Counted from the first letter of the stretch, positions 39,181 through 49,657 are shown. The stretch: DNA of 51,943 bases from Ignavibacteriales bacterium (GCA_016193365.1 JACPSI010000157.1:1-51943); one strand, 5' to 3'. Program-made: numbers and translations. The notes: generated from the sequence alone by a model not told the origin.

Positions 39181-39911
39181 CAAATTCCAGCAACCACAAG
39201 CTTTCTCTTATCGTTATTCCCACGTACAACGAGGCGGAAAATGTTCCCGCCCTCGTGCCACGGATCCTCGATCAAGATAAGACGTTTCACGTTCTTATTG
39301 TCGATGATAATTCGCCGGACGGCACCGCGAAGCTTGTGAAAACCATGCAGAAGAAGCACAAGCGGATTCACCTCATCGAGCGCGGCCAGAAAATGGGACT
39401 CGGCACAGCTTACGTAACAGGTTTCAAATACGCCCTGAAAAACAGTTTTGATTTCATTTTTGAGATGGATGCTGATTTTTCCCATAATCCTAAAGCGCTT
39501 CTCGATCTGAGGAAAAAGGCTGATGAATGCGACCTTGTCATAGGTTCAAGGTACGTGTCCGGCGTGAATGTGGTCAACTGGCCGATGAGGAGGCTCATTC
39601 TCAGCTATGGTGCGAACGTCTATACGCGCATCATCACCGGTATGCCGGTGAAAGACGCCACAAGCGGTTTTAAATGTTACCGACGCTATGTCCTCGAAAG
39701 TCTTGACTTGGATTCACTCAAGTCAGAAGGCTACTCGTTTCAGATCGAAACGAATTTTTTGGCCTGGAAAAAAGGGTTCCGTGTATGTGAAGTTCCCATA
39801 GTTTTTGTTGACAGAAGGGTAGGAGTCTCAAAGATGTCCAGGAAGATCGTCTATGAGGCAGCCTGGCAAGTGTGGCGACTAAAACTACAGAGTCTGTTTA
39901 ATGGCAAATAA
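39177..39911 (+). CDS. Polyprenol monophosphomannose synthase-like GT2
   Basis: VIPTYNEAENVPALVPRIL, IVDDNSPDGTAKLV, FEMDADFSHNPKAL, DATSGFKCYRR. Confidence 0.92.
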   Translation: MTNSSNHKLSLIVIPTYNEAENVPALVPRILDQDKTFHVLIVDDNSPDGTAKLVKTMQKKHKRIHLIERGQKMGLGTAYVTGFKYALKNSFDFIFEMDADFSHNPKALLDLRKKADECDLVIGSRYVSGVNVVNWPMRRLILSYGANVYTRIITGMPVKDATSGFKCYRRYVLESLDLDSLKSEGYSFQIETNFLAWKKGFRVCEVPIVFVDRRVGVSKMSRKIVYEAAWQVWRLKLQSLFNGK

Positions 39912-41925
39912 AAGCGGTCGGCTCCAGCTTTCTATTATAGTGGTGAATTACAACGTCCGCGATTTTTTGCACCACGCTCTGCATTCTCTACAAAAGGCGA
40001 CAAAGGGGATTTCGTCGGAAATCATCGTCGTGGATAACGCTTCCGATGACGGCAGTGCGGAAATGGTTCGAAAGAGATTTCCCGGCGTCCAGCTCATCGT
40101 CAACAAACACAATCTGGGGTTTGCAAAAGCGAATAATATCGGACTCGAGAGCGCGCGCGGAAAGCTGTTGCTCTTGATAAATCCGGACACCGTTGTCCAG
40201 GAAGACACTCTCCGCGTCATGATGAGGTTCTTTGATGAGTATCCGGATGCGGGGTTGGCTGGATGTAAAATTCTGAACCCTGACGGGAGCTTTCAGCTCT
40301 CTTGCCGCAGGAGCTTTCCAACGCCCTGGGTGGCATTGACGAAGATATCGGGTTTAAGTAAGGTTTTTCCAAGGTCGAGCTGGTTCGGGAAGTACAACCT
40401 GACGTATCTCAATGCAGATGAAACGTACGAGGTAGATGCCGTGAGCGGTTCGTTCATGATGCTGCGCCGGGACGTCTATCAACACGTAGGGGGGCTTGAT
40501 GAGGCTTTTTTCATGTACGGAGAAGACCTTGACTGGTGTTACCGGATTCAAAAGGCGGGGCGGAAGATTTTCTACGTACACACCACACAGATCATTCATT
40601 ACAAGGGTGAAAGCACGAAACGCAGCGCCCTCGATGAAATCCGGACGTTCTACGAAGCCATGCACTTGTTTGTACGGAAGCACTATGCAAAACGTTTTCC
40701 GCTTGCACTACTCGTTCGGCTCGGCATTGGTTTCACAAGCATTGGGGCGAACGTTCGTTCGTTGTTGAGGCCCCTAAAGTTTGCAGTCGTTGATTTCCTC
40801 ATCGTTGACATAAGTCTTCTTCTTGCCGAGTACCTATGGCGCGGAGGCGTGTTTCTGTATCCCGGTTACGCGTACCCCATCGTCTTTGTGGTTCCTGCGG
40901 TCATCGTTGTGGGAAGTCTCTATGCCGCGGGAGTTTATACACACAGGAATATGTCTGTCTCACGGTCGTTGGCTGCCGTCGCGGGAAGCTTTGTCGTGAT
41001 TGCCTCTCTCACCGCCTTTTTCAAGGAGTATGCCTTCAGTCGAATGGTCATGGTGATTTCCGGGTTTCTGAGTGTGCTGTTCATCTCGGGCTGGAGAGTC
41101 TCACTGAAACTCTCAGGCCGCGTGGCGACCACGGGCAGGAAAAGTCTTCTGGGAAAGCGAACGCTGATTGTCGGGGCGGATAATTCGGCCAGAGAGTTGT
41201 TAAAGAAGCTGCGTGTGCGGGCGGGCGAGGGATACGACATCGTAGGGTTTCTCGACCGCACGCGTCGGCACGTAGGTGAATCCATCGACGGGATCGCTAT
41301 TGTCGGCAGTATCGAGAATGCGGGCAAGGTGATCAGGGAATTCCGCGTTAGCGACGTTATTTTCTCGACCAATGCGCTCTCCTATGCCGAGATCCTGTCT
41401 GTGATCAGCAGGATTCGCGAACAGGCAGTGAATTTTCATCTTGTCCCCACAACGCTTGAGGTCATCATCGGCAAAGCAAGCGTTGATACGCTGGAGGATA
41501 TCCCGCTTGTGCAAATCTCATATAATATTGAACAGCCATTTCACAAATTTCTTAAAAGGCTTTTTGACCTCACGGTTTCTACGTTGCTCTTCATCTGGGT
41601 TTATCCTATCTTACGTTTAAGAAAGCTCTTATCACCCGGCATTCGCTCGAATTTCGTCTTGTCCATTCCTTCAGTTCTCAAAGGGGAAAAAAGCCTCGTG
41701 GGTCCTCCGGAAGGTTTCCATACACACATTGCACGCAACGGAGAATCCGGGACACCCGTGAATCTTGGAAAGCCCGGTTTGACAGGCCTCGTCCAGCTTC
41801 AGGGAAGCCGCTCGTTATCTTCAGATGAAGCCGAGCAATACAATCTATACTACGCGCGCAACCAATCGGTTTTACTTGATCTCGAGATTCTGATCAAGAC
41901 GTGGCTCCAGCATAGAATGAATTGA
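39901..41925 (+). CDS. Fusion: N-terminal GT2 + TM/CoA-binding + degenerate polyprenyl glycosylphosphotransferase C-terminus
   Basis: GT2: [43 protein letters not shown]-term: [19 protein letters not shown]...[87 protein letters not shown]. Confidence 0.88.
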   Translation: MANKSGRLQLSIIVVNYNVRDFLHHALHSLQKATKGISSEIIVVDNASDDGSAEMVRKRFPGVQLIVNKHNLGFAKANNIGLESARGKLLLLINPDTVVQEDTLRVMMRFFDEYPDAGLAGCKILNPDGSFQLSCRRSFPTPWVALTKISGLSKVFPRSSWFGKYNLTYLNADETYEVDAVSGSFMMLRRDVYQHVGGLDEAFFMYGEDLDWCYRIQKAGRKIFYVHTTQIIHYKGESTKRSALDEIRTFYEAMHLFVRKHYAKRFPLALLVRLGIGFTSIGANVRSLLRPLKFAVVDFLIVDISLLLAEYLWRGGVFLYPGYAYPIVFVVPAVIVVGSLYAAGVYTHRNMSVSRSLAAVAGSFVVIASLTAFFKEYAFSRMVMVISGFLSVLFISGWRVSLKLSGRVATTGRKSLLGKRTLIVGADNSARELLKKLRVRAGEGYDIVGFLDRTRRHVGESIDGIAIVGSIENAGKVIREFRVSDVIFSTNALSYAEILSVISRIREQAVNFHLVPTTLEVIIGKASVDTLEDIPLVQISYNIEQPFHKFLKRLFDLTVSTLLFIWVYPILRLRKLLSPGIRSNFVLSIPSVLKGEKSLVGPPEGFHTHIARNGESGTPVNLGKPGLTGLVQLQGSRSLSSDEAEQYNLYYARNQSVLLDLEILIKTWLQHRMN

Positions 41926-41941
41926 GAGTCGAGGTCAGTCA

Positions 41942-42892
41942 ATGGCAAAGGTCATGCTGGATTTTGAGAAACCTATTCTGGAACTTGAACAAAAAATCGA
42001 GGAAATGCGGAAATATGCGGATAACCTGGACATTGCCGATGAAATCCAGACACTCGAGAAGAAAGTAGATCAGCTGAGACAAAGCGTTTACACGGACCTT
42101 ACGCGGTGGCAGCGAGTTCAGCTGGCGAGGCACCCCGACCGGCCTTACACGCTGGATTACATCGAGATGATGATTGAGGATTTTGTTGAGCTCCACGGAG
42201 ATCGGGGGCACAGCGATGACAAAGCCATTGTGGGCGGCTTTGGCAGGCTGGGAAAAGAAACAGTATTGATCGTCGGTCATCAGAAAGGGCGGGACACGAA
42301 ATCCAACCTCTACCGCAACTTCGGCATGCCCAACCCGGAAGGCTATCGGAAGGCTCTTCGCATGTTCCATCTCGCTGTGAAATTCAACAAGCCTATTATC
42401 ACACTGTTGGATACGCCCGGCGCTTATCCCGGACTCGAAGCCGAGGAGCGGGGCCAGGCGGAAGCGATTGCGCGCAATTTGTTTGAGATGTCGCATTTGC
42501 CCGTGCCCATTATCGTCGTGATCATCGGCGAGGGTGCATCGGGAGGGGCGCTTGGCATCGGCGTGGGAGACAGAATTCTGATGTTCGAGAATTCCTGGTA
42601 TTCTGTTATCGCGCCGGAGTCGTGCTCGAGCATCCTCTGGCGGAGCTGGGATTACAAAGAGCAGGCGGCGGAAGCATTAAAGCTCACGGCGAGCGACCTT
42701 GTCGAACAGGGAATCGTGGATAGAATCGTGCCCGAGCCACTCGGAGGAGCGCACCGCAACGCTCAGGAAGTCGCGAATACGCTCAAGGAAATTCTCCTGG
42801 AGGAATTAAAGGCATTGAAAAAGATGAAACCCGGGGCGCTTGTTGAAAAACGGATCAAAAAGTTTGCGGATATGGGAGCGTGGAAAGAGTGA
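41942..42892 (+). CDS. accA: Acetyl-CoA carboxylase carboxyltransferase subunit alpha
   Basis: [75 protein letters not shown]. Confidence 0.97.
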   Translation: MAKVMLDFEKPILELEQKIEEMRKYADNLDIADEIQTLEKKVDQLRQSVYTDLTRWQRVQLARHPDRPYTLDYIEMMIEDFVELHGDRGHSDDKAIVGGFGRLGKETVLIVGHQKGRDTKSNLYRNFGMPNPEGYRKALRMFHLAVKFNKPIITLLDTPGAYPGLEAEERGQAEAIARNLFEMSHLPVPIIVVIIGEGASGGALGIGVGDRILMFENSWYSVIAPESCSSILWRSWDYKEQAAEALKLTASDLVEQGIVDRIVPEPLGGAHRNAQEVANTLKEILLEELKALKKMKPGALVEKRIKKFADMGAWKE

Positions 42893-42936
42893 AGACAAAA
42901 CTAAACCGATGATGGAGTGTTGGATGGATTGATGGA

Positions 42937-43398
42937 TTGATGATGCAATCGATCATTAAACATATTTCGCAGATACGGGTTCGGTATGTTGACACCGACC
43001 AGATGAAGTTTGTTCATCACGCAAAATATTTTGAGTATTTCGAGCAAGGAAGGTCGGACTTCATGCGGGCGATTGGGTTGCCGTATCCCGAGGTCGAAAA
43101 ACAAGGCATATACTTGCCCGTCATAGAAGCTTTTGCAAAGTTCCGACAGTCCGCACGCTACGACGATTTGATCACCGTTGAGACCATTGTAGCCGAAATG
43201 CCGGTGGCAAGAATAAGGATCGAGTATAAGGTTCGTCGGGAAGGCGAGGAAGAACTTCTGGCGGAAGGATATACTGTGCACAGCTTTGTGAATGCCGAGA
43301 CGGGGAGGCCGACCAGGGCGCCGTCAGTGTTTTTGCATTCGCTCGAGGAGGCTTTTGAACAGTCAAAGGAATCGTATGCTGAAAAAAGAACTGCTTGA
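42937..43398 (+). CDS. YbgC/4HBT-family acyl-CoA thioesterase
   Basis: IRVRYVDTDQMKFVHHAKYFEYFEQGRSDFMRAIGLPY. Confidence 0.9.
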   Translation: MMMQSIIKHISQIRVRYVDTDQMKFVHHAKYFEYFEQGRSDFMRAIGLPYPEVEKQGIYLPVIEAFAKFRQSARYDDLITVETIVAEMPVARIRIEYKVRREGEEELLAEGYTVHSFVNAETGRPTRAPSVFLHSLEEAFEQSKESYAEKRTA

Positions 43399-43576
43399 CA
43401 TCCTGTGCTGCCCCCAATGCAAGGGCGACCTCGATTACAAAGTCGATCGGAATGAGCTTGTGTGCAAAAGCTGCGGCAAAGTGTACGCTGTCAGGGATGA
43501 TATCCCGATTATGCTTGTCGACGACTCGACTCGTCGAGTGGACGACCTGAGCCGTCAGCAGCGTGAACCGGAATGA
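43376..43576 (+). CDS. Trm112-family small zinc-binding protein
   Basis: MLKKELLDILCCPQCKGDLDYKVDRNELVCKSCGKVYAVRDDIPIMLVDD; ATG at 43376. Confidence 0.9.
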   Translation: MLKKELLDILCCPQCKGDLDYKVDRNELVCKSCGKVYAVRDDIPIMLVDDSTRRVDDLSRQQREPE

Positions 43577-43631
43577 AGTGACCGCCCCTACGGCTTTCCC
43601 TCCTCACACATCTCTTTTTTTCCACCAACCG

Positions 43632-45098
43632 ATGTTCAGTAAAATCCTTAATCTCGGGAGAGAGACGGCCATCTATGGCCTCAGCACCGTGTTGGGCAGA
43701 TTGCTCAACTTTCTGCTCGTTCCGTTCTATACGAACCTTCTCATCCCGGCCGAGTTCGGCGTTATCGCCAACGTCTATGCATACATCGCCTTTGTTGTGG
43801 TCGTGTATGGTTATGGAATGGAACAGGCATACATGCGGTTTGTTTCGTCAGCCGAAGTCAGCGAGAAGCCAAAAGCGTTCAGCGTCGCGTTTTTCTCTCT
43901 CGTGGGGACGTCGATTGGTTTCTCTTTGCTCATTCATTTCTATGCGCCGGTTATATCAACAACGATCGATCTGCAGGAGTCGCAAGCCTCACTTGTTCAA
44001 TACGCAGCGTGGATTCTGTTTTTCGACACAGTCGCGCTTATCCCCTTTGCATCCTTTCGTATGGCACACCGTGCAAAAATGTTTGCCGCGCTCAAACTCG
44101 CAAATATTGTTCTGACCTTGTTGCTCAATATTGTTTTCCTTGTGCAGTTTCAAATGAAGGTCGAGGGCGTATTTTTGGCGAATCTTGTCGCCTCTGCTTT
44201 CACGTCGTTGACAACGGTTGCGCTTGTTCGCTCCGACGTGACCATTCGTTTTTCCAAAAGCCTTTATAAAGAGATCCTGCGTTTCGGGTTGCCGCTGATG
44301 CCGGCGGGATTGGCAGGCGTTGCCTTACAGGTTATTGACAGGCCCATCATCAAAGCTCTGACTGATGACGCTACGCTTGGTATTTATCAGGCAAACTACA
44401 GGCTGGGAATCTTCATGATGCTTATGGTGGGAATGTTCGATTACGCTTGGCGGCCGTTTTTCCTGAATCACGCCAACAGCCCGGATGCCAAGAAAATGTT
44501 TGCCAAGGTGCTGACGTATCTCACGGTTTTGCTCATGAGCGTTTTTCTACTTGTTTCGTTATTTGTCGAAGATGCTGTGAGGCTGAATATGGGCGGAAAG
44601 TATTTTCTCCATCCTGATTATTGGCCCGGCTTATCGATCGTTCCGTGGGTACTGCTAGCGTATGTCTTCACAGGATTTTACACAGTGCTTGTACCGGGAG
44701 TCTATCTGGAGAAAAAGACGCAGTATTTGCCGTTGAATTCCGGAATCGGTGCCGGGATCAAAGTGGCTCTGAATTACGCTCTCATTCCAGCGTTCGGATT
44801 GATGGGGGCCGCGCACGCCACTTTGTGGGCGTACGTTGCAATGGCGGCCGGAATGTACTTTATTTCACAAAAATTTTATAAAGTCGATTTCGAGTGGGGC
44901 AAGATTGTAAAAGTTTCTTTGCTGGCATTTGGCCTCTACGCTTTTTCTGTTTTCCTTTCCCCGGAAGCCGGCAGCCTGATGGGGGTTCTCATCAAAATTG
45001 TAATCGTGGCCACGTACGCGTTCTTCCTTTCTCTGATTCGTATCCTCGATAAAGATGAGTTTCAACAACTCAAAATGGTTTTTGCCCGGAAGATGTAA
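43632..45098 (+). CDS. Polysaccharide flippase (second)
   Basis: ATG 43632 MFSKILNLGRETAIYGLSTVLGRLLNFLLVPFYTNLL; ~12-14 TM helices. Confidence 0.85.
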   Translation: MFSKILNLGRETAIYGLSTVLGRLLNFLLVPFYTNLLIPAEFGVIANVYAYIAFVVVVYGYGMEQAYMRFVSSAEVSEKPKAFSVAFFSLVGTSIGFSLLIHFYAPVISTTIDLQESQASLVQYAAWILFFDTVALIPFASFRMAHRAKMFAALKLANIVLTLLLNIVFLVQFQMKVEGVFLANLVASAFTSLTTVALVRSDVTIRFSKSLYKEILRFGLPLMPAGLAGVALQVIDRPIIKALTDDATLGIYQANYRLGIFMMLMVGMFDYAWRPFFLNHANSPDAKKMFAKVLTYLTVLLMSVFLLVSLFVEDAVRLNMGGKYFLHPDYWPGLSIVPWVLLAYVFTGFYTVLVPGVYLEKKTQYLPLNSGIGAGIKVALNYALIPAFGLMGAAHATLWAYVAMAAGMYFISQKFYKVDFEWGKIVKVSLLAFGLYAFSVFLSPEAGSLMGVLIKIVIVATYAFFLSLIRILDKDEFQQLKMVFARKM

Positions 45099-45163
45099 TC
45101 ACTTTGCTCTCCGCTTCAACGTTTCGTATATTGTAGAAAGAAGGAAAGAAAACAGGCGAAATC

Positions 45164-46216
45164 ATGAATGACGAAGCAAAAAAATCAAGCTGGGTTCCGA
45201 CGAACCCGAATTACGATCCCAATAAGCCCATGCAGATCGGGGGGCAGGCTGTGATCGAAGGCGTGATGATGAGGGCGCCGGGGTCTGTCGCCACAGCTGT
45301 TCGTCGCGCAAACGGCGATATCGTGGTCAAAAAAGAATCGTTTGTTTCATGGGTGGAGAGGTTCGGCCTTTCCAAAATCCCCATCGTGCGGGGCGCGATT
45401 GGGCTTGTCGACATGATGTATCTTGGCATCAAAACGCTTAATTTCTCGGCTGAGGTTGCCATGCTTGACGAAAATCAGGACGCAAAAAAGAACGGTCAGA
45501 ATGTCGACGGCAAGCTGAAAACCCAATCGAATTTCGCAATCGTGGGCAGCCTTATTTTTGCCCTCGCCGTTGGCATAGGTATTTTCTTTATCACTCCGCT
45601 GGTGCTGGCGACGGAGCTCTTTCAGCTCGAGCAGAAGGCATTTGAGTTCAACCTGACGGCCGGTATGATCCGGATTGCAATACTCCTTGGTTATCTTGGC
45701 GCAATTTCAATGCTCAAGGACATACGACGATTGTTTGAGTATCACGGCGCCGAACACAAAGCGGTGTTTGCGTTTGAATTGAACGATAGCCTCATCCCAC
45801 AAGCCGCGCAAAAACACACGCGATTTCACCCAAGATGCGGAACGAGTTTTCTTCTCATCGTGATGATTGTTGCGATTCTTTCCTTCAGCGTCCTTGATTA
45901 TTTCCTCATGAAGTTGTTTGGCGAGATGACGTTGTTTCTCCGTCTCGTCACGCACCTTCCGTTTATACCGATTGTGGGCGGTATTGCGTACGAGTTTATC
46001 AAGTTTTCGGCGAAACACAGCACAACATGGTGGGGAAGGATCATTGTTGCTCCGGGCTTATGGCTGCAGAGGATTACGACGAAAGAACCGGCTGAATCTC
46101 AGTTGGAGATTGCTCTTGTTGCATTACGGTGTGCTCTTGGGCTGGAGGATGCGGAGAAGTACCAACTACGTCTCACACCTGCTGCGGTGGATGAAAAGGT
46201 GATGTCGAATGTTTGA
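45164..46216 (+). CDS. DUF1385 membrane protein
   Basis: [68 protein letters not shown]; directly precedes prfA. Confidence 0.93.
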   Translation: MNDEAKKSSWVPTNPNYDPNKPMQIGGQAVIEGVMMRAPGSVATAVRRANGDIVVKKESFVSWVERFGLSKIPIVRGAIGLVDMMYLGIKTLNFSAEVAMLDENQDAKKNGQNVDGKLKTQSNFAIVGSLIFALAVGIGIFFITPLVLATELFQLEQKAFEFNLTAGMIRIAILLGYLGAISMLKDIRRLFEYHGAEHKAVFAFELNDSLIPQAAQKHTRFHPRCGTSFLLIVMIVAILSFSVLDYFLMKLFGEMTLFLRLVTHLPFIPIVGGIAYEFIKFSAKHSTTWWGRIIVAPGLWLQRITTKEPAESQLEIALVALRCALGLEDAEKYQLRLTPAAVDEKVMSNV

Positions 46217-47279
46217 TAAGCTGGAAAAATCTGTCGAGAGGTTCGAAGAGGTTCATCGCCTGATGAGCGACCCCGCAGTGATTGCGGACCAGCAGCGGTT
46301 TCGCGATTTGGGAAGGGAACTTCGCAAACTTGAAGCTGTCGTGAAATCCTATACTCGATACAAAAAAACACAGAGGGATTTTCTGGGAAGCAAGGAATTA
46401 CTCGACACTTCGAGCGACCCGGAAATGAAGGCGATGGCTCAGGAAGAGTACGACCGGTCTAAAATCGAACTGGCGAAACTCGAGGAAGAGCTCAAGCTTT
46501 TGCTTGTGCCGGAAGACCCAAACGACACGAAAAACTTTATCATGGAAATTAGAGGCGGAACGGGTGGAGAAGAGGCGGCCCTCTTCGCCGCGGATTTGCA
46601 TCGCATGTATTCGAGGTTCGCTGAGCGCAAAGGATGGAAAGTCGAGCTCATGGATTGGAATGAAACCGGAAAAGGCGGATTCAAGGAAATTGTTTTTTCC
46701 GTTTCCGGTGAGGGTGCGTTTGGCTTAATGAAGTATGAAAGCGGGGTTCATCGTGTTCAAAGAGTCCCAGAGACAGAGGCGCAGGGGAGAGTTCACACCT
46801 CTGCAGCCTCGGTTGTCGTTCTCCCGGAGGTGGAAGACGTTGAGGTGGATATCAACCCCGCCGACCTCGAATTCGAGACCTATCGCGCGGGAGGAAAAGG
46901 CGGCCAAAACGTCAACAAAGTGGAAACGGCCGTGCGGATCCGTCACATGCCTTCGGGCATTGTCGTCGCCTGTCAGCAGGAGCGCTCTCAATTCCAGAAC
47001 AGGGAGAGGGCGATGAAAATGTTGAGGGCGAAGTTGTATGAGGCGAAACTGAATGAACAAACGGCTTCGATGGCGGCACAGCGAAAATCGATGATCAAGA
47101 GCGGAGACAGAAGCGACAAGATTCGAACGTACAACTTCCCGCAGAACCGCGTGACCGACCACCGCATCGGGTTGACGCTCTACAACCTTGATCGCGTTAT
47201 TGACGGCGACCTCGAAGCCCTGATTGAACAACTGAGGGTGGCCGATCGTGCAGAAAAGCTCCAGCAACAAACGGCTTAA
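46209..47279 (+). CDS. prfA: Peptide chain release factor 1
   Basis: [64 protein letters not shown]. Confidence 0.97.
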   Translation: MFDKLEKSVERFEEVHRLMSDPAVIADQQRFRDLGRELRKLEAVVKSYTRYKKTQRDFLGSKELLDTSSDPEMKAMAQEEYDRSKIELAKLEEELKLLLVPEDPNDTKNFIMEIRGGTGGEEAALFAADLHRMYSRFAERKGWKVELMDWNETGKGGFKEIVFSVSGEGAFGLMKYESGVHRVQRVPETEAQGRVHTSAASVVVLPEVEDVEVDINPADLEFETYRAGGKGGQNVNKVETAVRIRHMPSGIVVACQQERSQFQNRERAMKMLRAKLYEAKLNEQTASMAAQRKSMIKSGDRSDKIRTYNFPQNRVTDHRIGLTLYNLDRVIDGDLEALIEQLRVADRAEKLQQQTA

Positions 47280-47309
47280 GCGAGAATCATTGCAACATAG
47301 GAGTACGGC

Positions 47310-47594
47310 ATGGTTAAACTTGTTGAAGTAAAAGCAAAACCAGATTACCGATTGTGGCTGCGGTACGAGAATGGTGTTGAGGGAGAAATAGATTTCTCCA
47401 AGGAAGTGGGTCAAGGAGTTTTTGCTTACTGGAGTAATCCTGATAATTTTCAAAACGTGCACATCGGGAATAGTGGCGAGCTCTCATGGAGCGATCAACT
47501 CGATATCTGTGCCGATGCAATGTATTTGAGCATCACAGGGAAAAAGCCGGAAGATATTTTTCCAGTATTAAAACAAGAGACGACCAATGCCTGA
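47310..47594 (+). CDS. DUF2442 protein
   Basis: LVEVKAKPDYRLWLRYENGVEGEIDFSKEVGQGVFAYWSNPDNFQNVHIGNSGELSWSDQLDICADAMYLSITGK. Confidence 0.85.
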   Translation: MVKLVEVKAKPDYRLWLRYENGVEGEIDFSKEVGQGVFAYWSNPDNFQNVHIGNSGELSWSDQLDICADAMYLSITGKKPEDIFPVLKQETTNA

Positions 47595-47847
47595 GATTTC
47601 CAGATTCTTAGGCATTGTGATAAAAATGTTTTATGATGACCACCTCCCGCCGCATTTTCATGCTGAGTATGGTGACTTTCGAATCAAGGTGAGCATCACT
47701 ACATTATCGGTCATGGAGGGAAGATTTCCTCCAAAAGCGCTCGGGCTTGTGATTGAATGGGCGTCTCTTCATCAACAAGATTTGTTGGAGGTTTGGCAGA
47801 AAGCGGAAAAGAAAGAACCACTTGGGAGAATTGCACCTCTAGAATAG
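47587..47847 (+). CDS. DUF4160 protein
   Basis: MPEISRFLGIVIKMFYDDHLPPHFHAEYGDFRIKVSI; overlaps the DUF2442 gene by 8 nt. Confidence 0.88.
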   Translation: MPEISRFLGIVIKMFYDDHLPPHFHAEYGDFRIKVSITTLSVMEGRFPPKALGLVIEWASLHQQDLLEVWQKAEKKEPLGRIAPLE

Positions 47848-47871
47848 ATGTGGGCGCTTGGGCGATGAACT

Positions 47872-48363
47872 TCAATCGGTCCTTGTTCGTAAAGACCTGA
47901 TTCTGCCGAAGAAACCCTTCAGCAGTTCTTCACTTTCCCTGTCGCAAATTCCTGAGATCACGTTGACAGTGTGGTTGAGCCGTTTGTCCTGTGGGATATT
48001 CATGAGCGTTCCGCATGCTCCTGCTTTTGGGTCAAACGCCGCGAACACAAGCGTCGGAATGCGGGCGAGCACAAGAGCGCCCGCGCACATGGGGCAAGGC
48101 TCGAGGGTGACGTACATGGTGCAATCCTCCAGCCGTCTCGACTCCAGATGGTTCGCCGCTGCGGTCAGTGCTATCATTTCGGCATGAGCAGTAGGATCCT
48201 GCAGTTTTTCGATCTGGTTGTAGCCGCGGCCGATCACTTTCCCGTCGTGTACAACGACGGCGCCTACGGGAACCTCGTCTTCTGCAACGGCCTTTTCAGC
48301 TTCCCTGAGGGCTTGCTTCATCCATTGTTCGTGTTGAGTCATCGGCTTTCTTTGGTTGAGCAA
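47872..48363 (-). CDS. tadA: tRNA-specific adenosine deaminase
   Basis: PVGAVVVHDGKVIGRGYN, DPTAHAEMIAL, YVTLEPCPMCAGALVLARI. Confidence 0.95.
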   Translation of the reverse strand: MLNQRKPMTQHEQWMKQALREAEKAVAEDEVPVGAVVVHDGKVIGRGYNQIEKLQDPTAHAEMIALTAAANHLESRRLEDCTMYVTLEPCPMCAGALVLARIPTLVFAAFDPKAGACGTLMNIPQDKRLNHTVNVISGICDRESEELLKGFFGRIRSLRTRTD

Positions 48364-48889
48364 CTTCGCCTACGGGTGACCTGACGGTTGCAACACCCTT
48401 GGCCTCCGAATAATCCCTCAACGCCTTCGCGATACGTTCTGCTCCTTCTTTGACTTCATTGAGGCTCTTGAGAATATCGGGTGCGTTCTCCGCTGCTTTC
48501 TCAGCCCGGCGGAGATAGGCGAGAATAATCGTCAAAGGGTTGTTAATGTCATGCTGGAGGCCTCGTACGACTTCGTGCATCGTTTTCAGCTGTGTCTGCT
48601 GTAGCTCCAGCTCTTTCTGTTGTTCCAGGCGCGCATGTTCCTGTTCGGCAAATTTACTCCTGTACTCGATAACTTTTACGAGTGCATAGGCAAGCAGCCA
48701 CATCCAGAACAAAGAGTCAAAATTCTTGAAATAGTCGAACCCGTGTTCCAAAGAGTTCGCTTTGAAATCCCGGTAAAAATCCATCGTACTGATAAAAAAG
48801 TACGAGTAAATGATGTAACCGGAAAGGACGGCGGGATACTTGATACAGAAATCTTTAATGATTCCAAAGAGTTTTTTGAGATGTGTCAT
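48296..48889 (-). CDS. Membrane protein with HisKA-like DHp domain but no HATPase domain
   Basis: Two TM segments, coiled coil, MHEVVRGLQHDINNPLTIILAYLRRAEKAAENAPDILKSLNEVKEGAERIAKAL; ends with no N/G boxes; overlaps tadA. Confidence 0.75.
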   Translation of the reverse strand: MTHLKKLFGIIKDFCIKYPAVLSGYIIYSYFFISTMDFYRDFKANSLEHGFDYFKNFDSLFWMWLLAYALVKVIEYRSKFAEQEHARLEQQKELELQQTQLKTMHEVVRGLQHDINNPLTIILAYLRRAEKAAENAPDILKSLNEVKEGAERIAKALRDYSEAKGVATVRSPVGEVAQPKKADDSTRTMDEASPQGS

Positions 48890-48961
48890 GGGTGGCTTCC
48901 TGGGGGAGGTCGGGCTTTTTGTTGGACATCCTGCTTTGTGGGGAGGTGGAGCTTTGTACGT

Positions 48962-48987
48962 CCGGAGGGAGTCCCCGCCCGAACGAC
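48962..48987. repeat. Direct repeat copy A ccggagggagtccccgcccgaacgac
   Basis: Identical 26-mer to copy B. Confidence 0.9.
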
Positions 48988-49043
48988 AGGGTAACGGTCC
49001 ACTTCTTCAGCGGTTGGATCCCTCGGTGACCAGACTGTACACC

Positions 49044-49069
49044 CCGGAGGGAGTCCCCGCCCGAACGAC
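49044..49069. repeat. Direct repeat copy B, with inverted partial copy at 49087-49110
   Basis: ccggagggagtccccgcccgaacgac; the reverse complement of 49087-49110 is gagggttccccgcccgaccgaacc. Confidence 0.9.
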
Positions 49070-49140
49070 CGAATTCCGCCTAATTGGGTTCGGTCGGGCG
49101 GGGAACCCTCAAATTGTTAACTACAGCCCCTTCTTGATTG

Positions 49141-49214
49141 TACACCCGCCGAGAGTCGAACTCGGAACCCTCAGATCCGAAGTCTGATGCTCTATCCAGT
49201 TGAGCTACGGGTGC
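49141..49214 (-). tRNA. tRNA-Arg, anticodon TCG
   Basis: Reverse complement GCACCCGTAGCTCAACTGGATAGAGCATCAGACTTCGGATCTGAGGGTTCCGAGTTCGACTCTCGGCGGGTGTA; D arm, TCAGA/TCTGA anticodon stem, loop CTTCGGA and T arm with GTTCGAC. CCA not encoded. Confidence 0.93.
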
Positions 49215-49657
49215 AAGTTAAAGCAATGTTGACTTGCCAGCACTGTCAAAAAGAACGCATGTTCTCTGAAAAAATACCTTGAAATAGTATGGAGATTTCT
49301 TTGAACTTGCAAACTACGCTTAATTGAAGAAAAAAAACGAGAAATGAACGAATTGGGAATCAAAAGAATGAAATCCATTCTTCACTTAGCAAGTCCCGAA
49401 ACCAAATAAGGAATTTTGAGAATCACATTATTGCGTCCTTTTCAAACCTGATTTTTGCTGTAAGATATTGCCAGAGGTTTTCTCAATACCAGAAGCGTTC
49501 TTATCTATTACGCTGACCCTGTCTAATGAGAGCGCGTATGTTGGCATAAAGGTCGCTCAGCGACCCATCTTTGAGAAGAGGCGAATCCCAATTTTCCAAC
49601 CCTTAGATTGGGAGAGAAAATAGTCCTTGACAAGATGACGATAATGTCATACAATTA

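Noticed and set aside
12170-42892. accD and accA separated by ~29 kb
   Set aside because: Split accA/accD is common in bacteria; not noteworthy.
42917-42942. ttggatggattgatggattgatgatg short tandem repeat before the thioesterase start
   Set aside because: Low-complexity (gatggatt) run of only ~3 units; could affect start-site choice but too short to support a claim.
48962-49110. CRISPR-like direct repeats
   Set aside because: Only two direct copies, 26-bp repeat with 56-bp gap, plus an inverted copy; no array or cas genes.
49551-49565. Palindrome ggtcgct-c-agcgacc upstream of the LacI gene
   Set aside because: Perfect 7-bp arms but no T-tract or known operator match; could be a weak hairpin. 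Not enough to call a feature.
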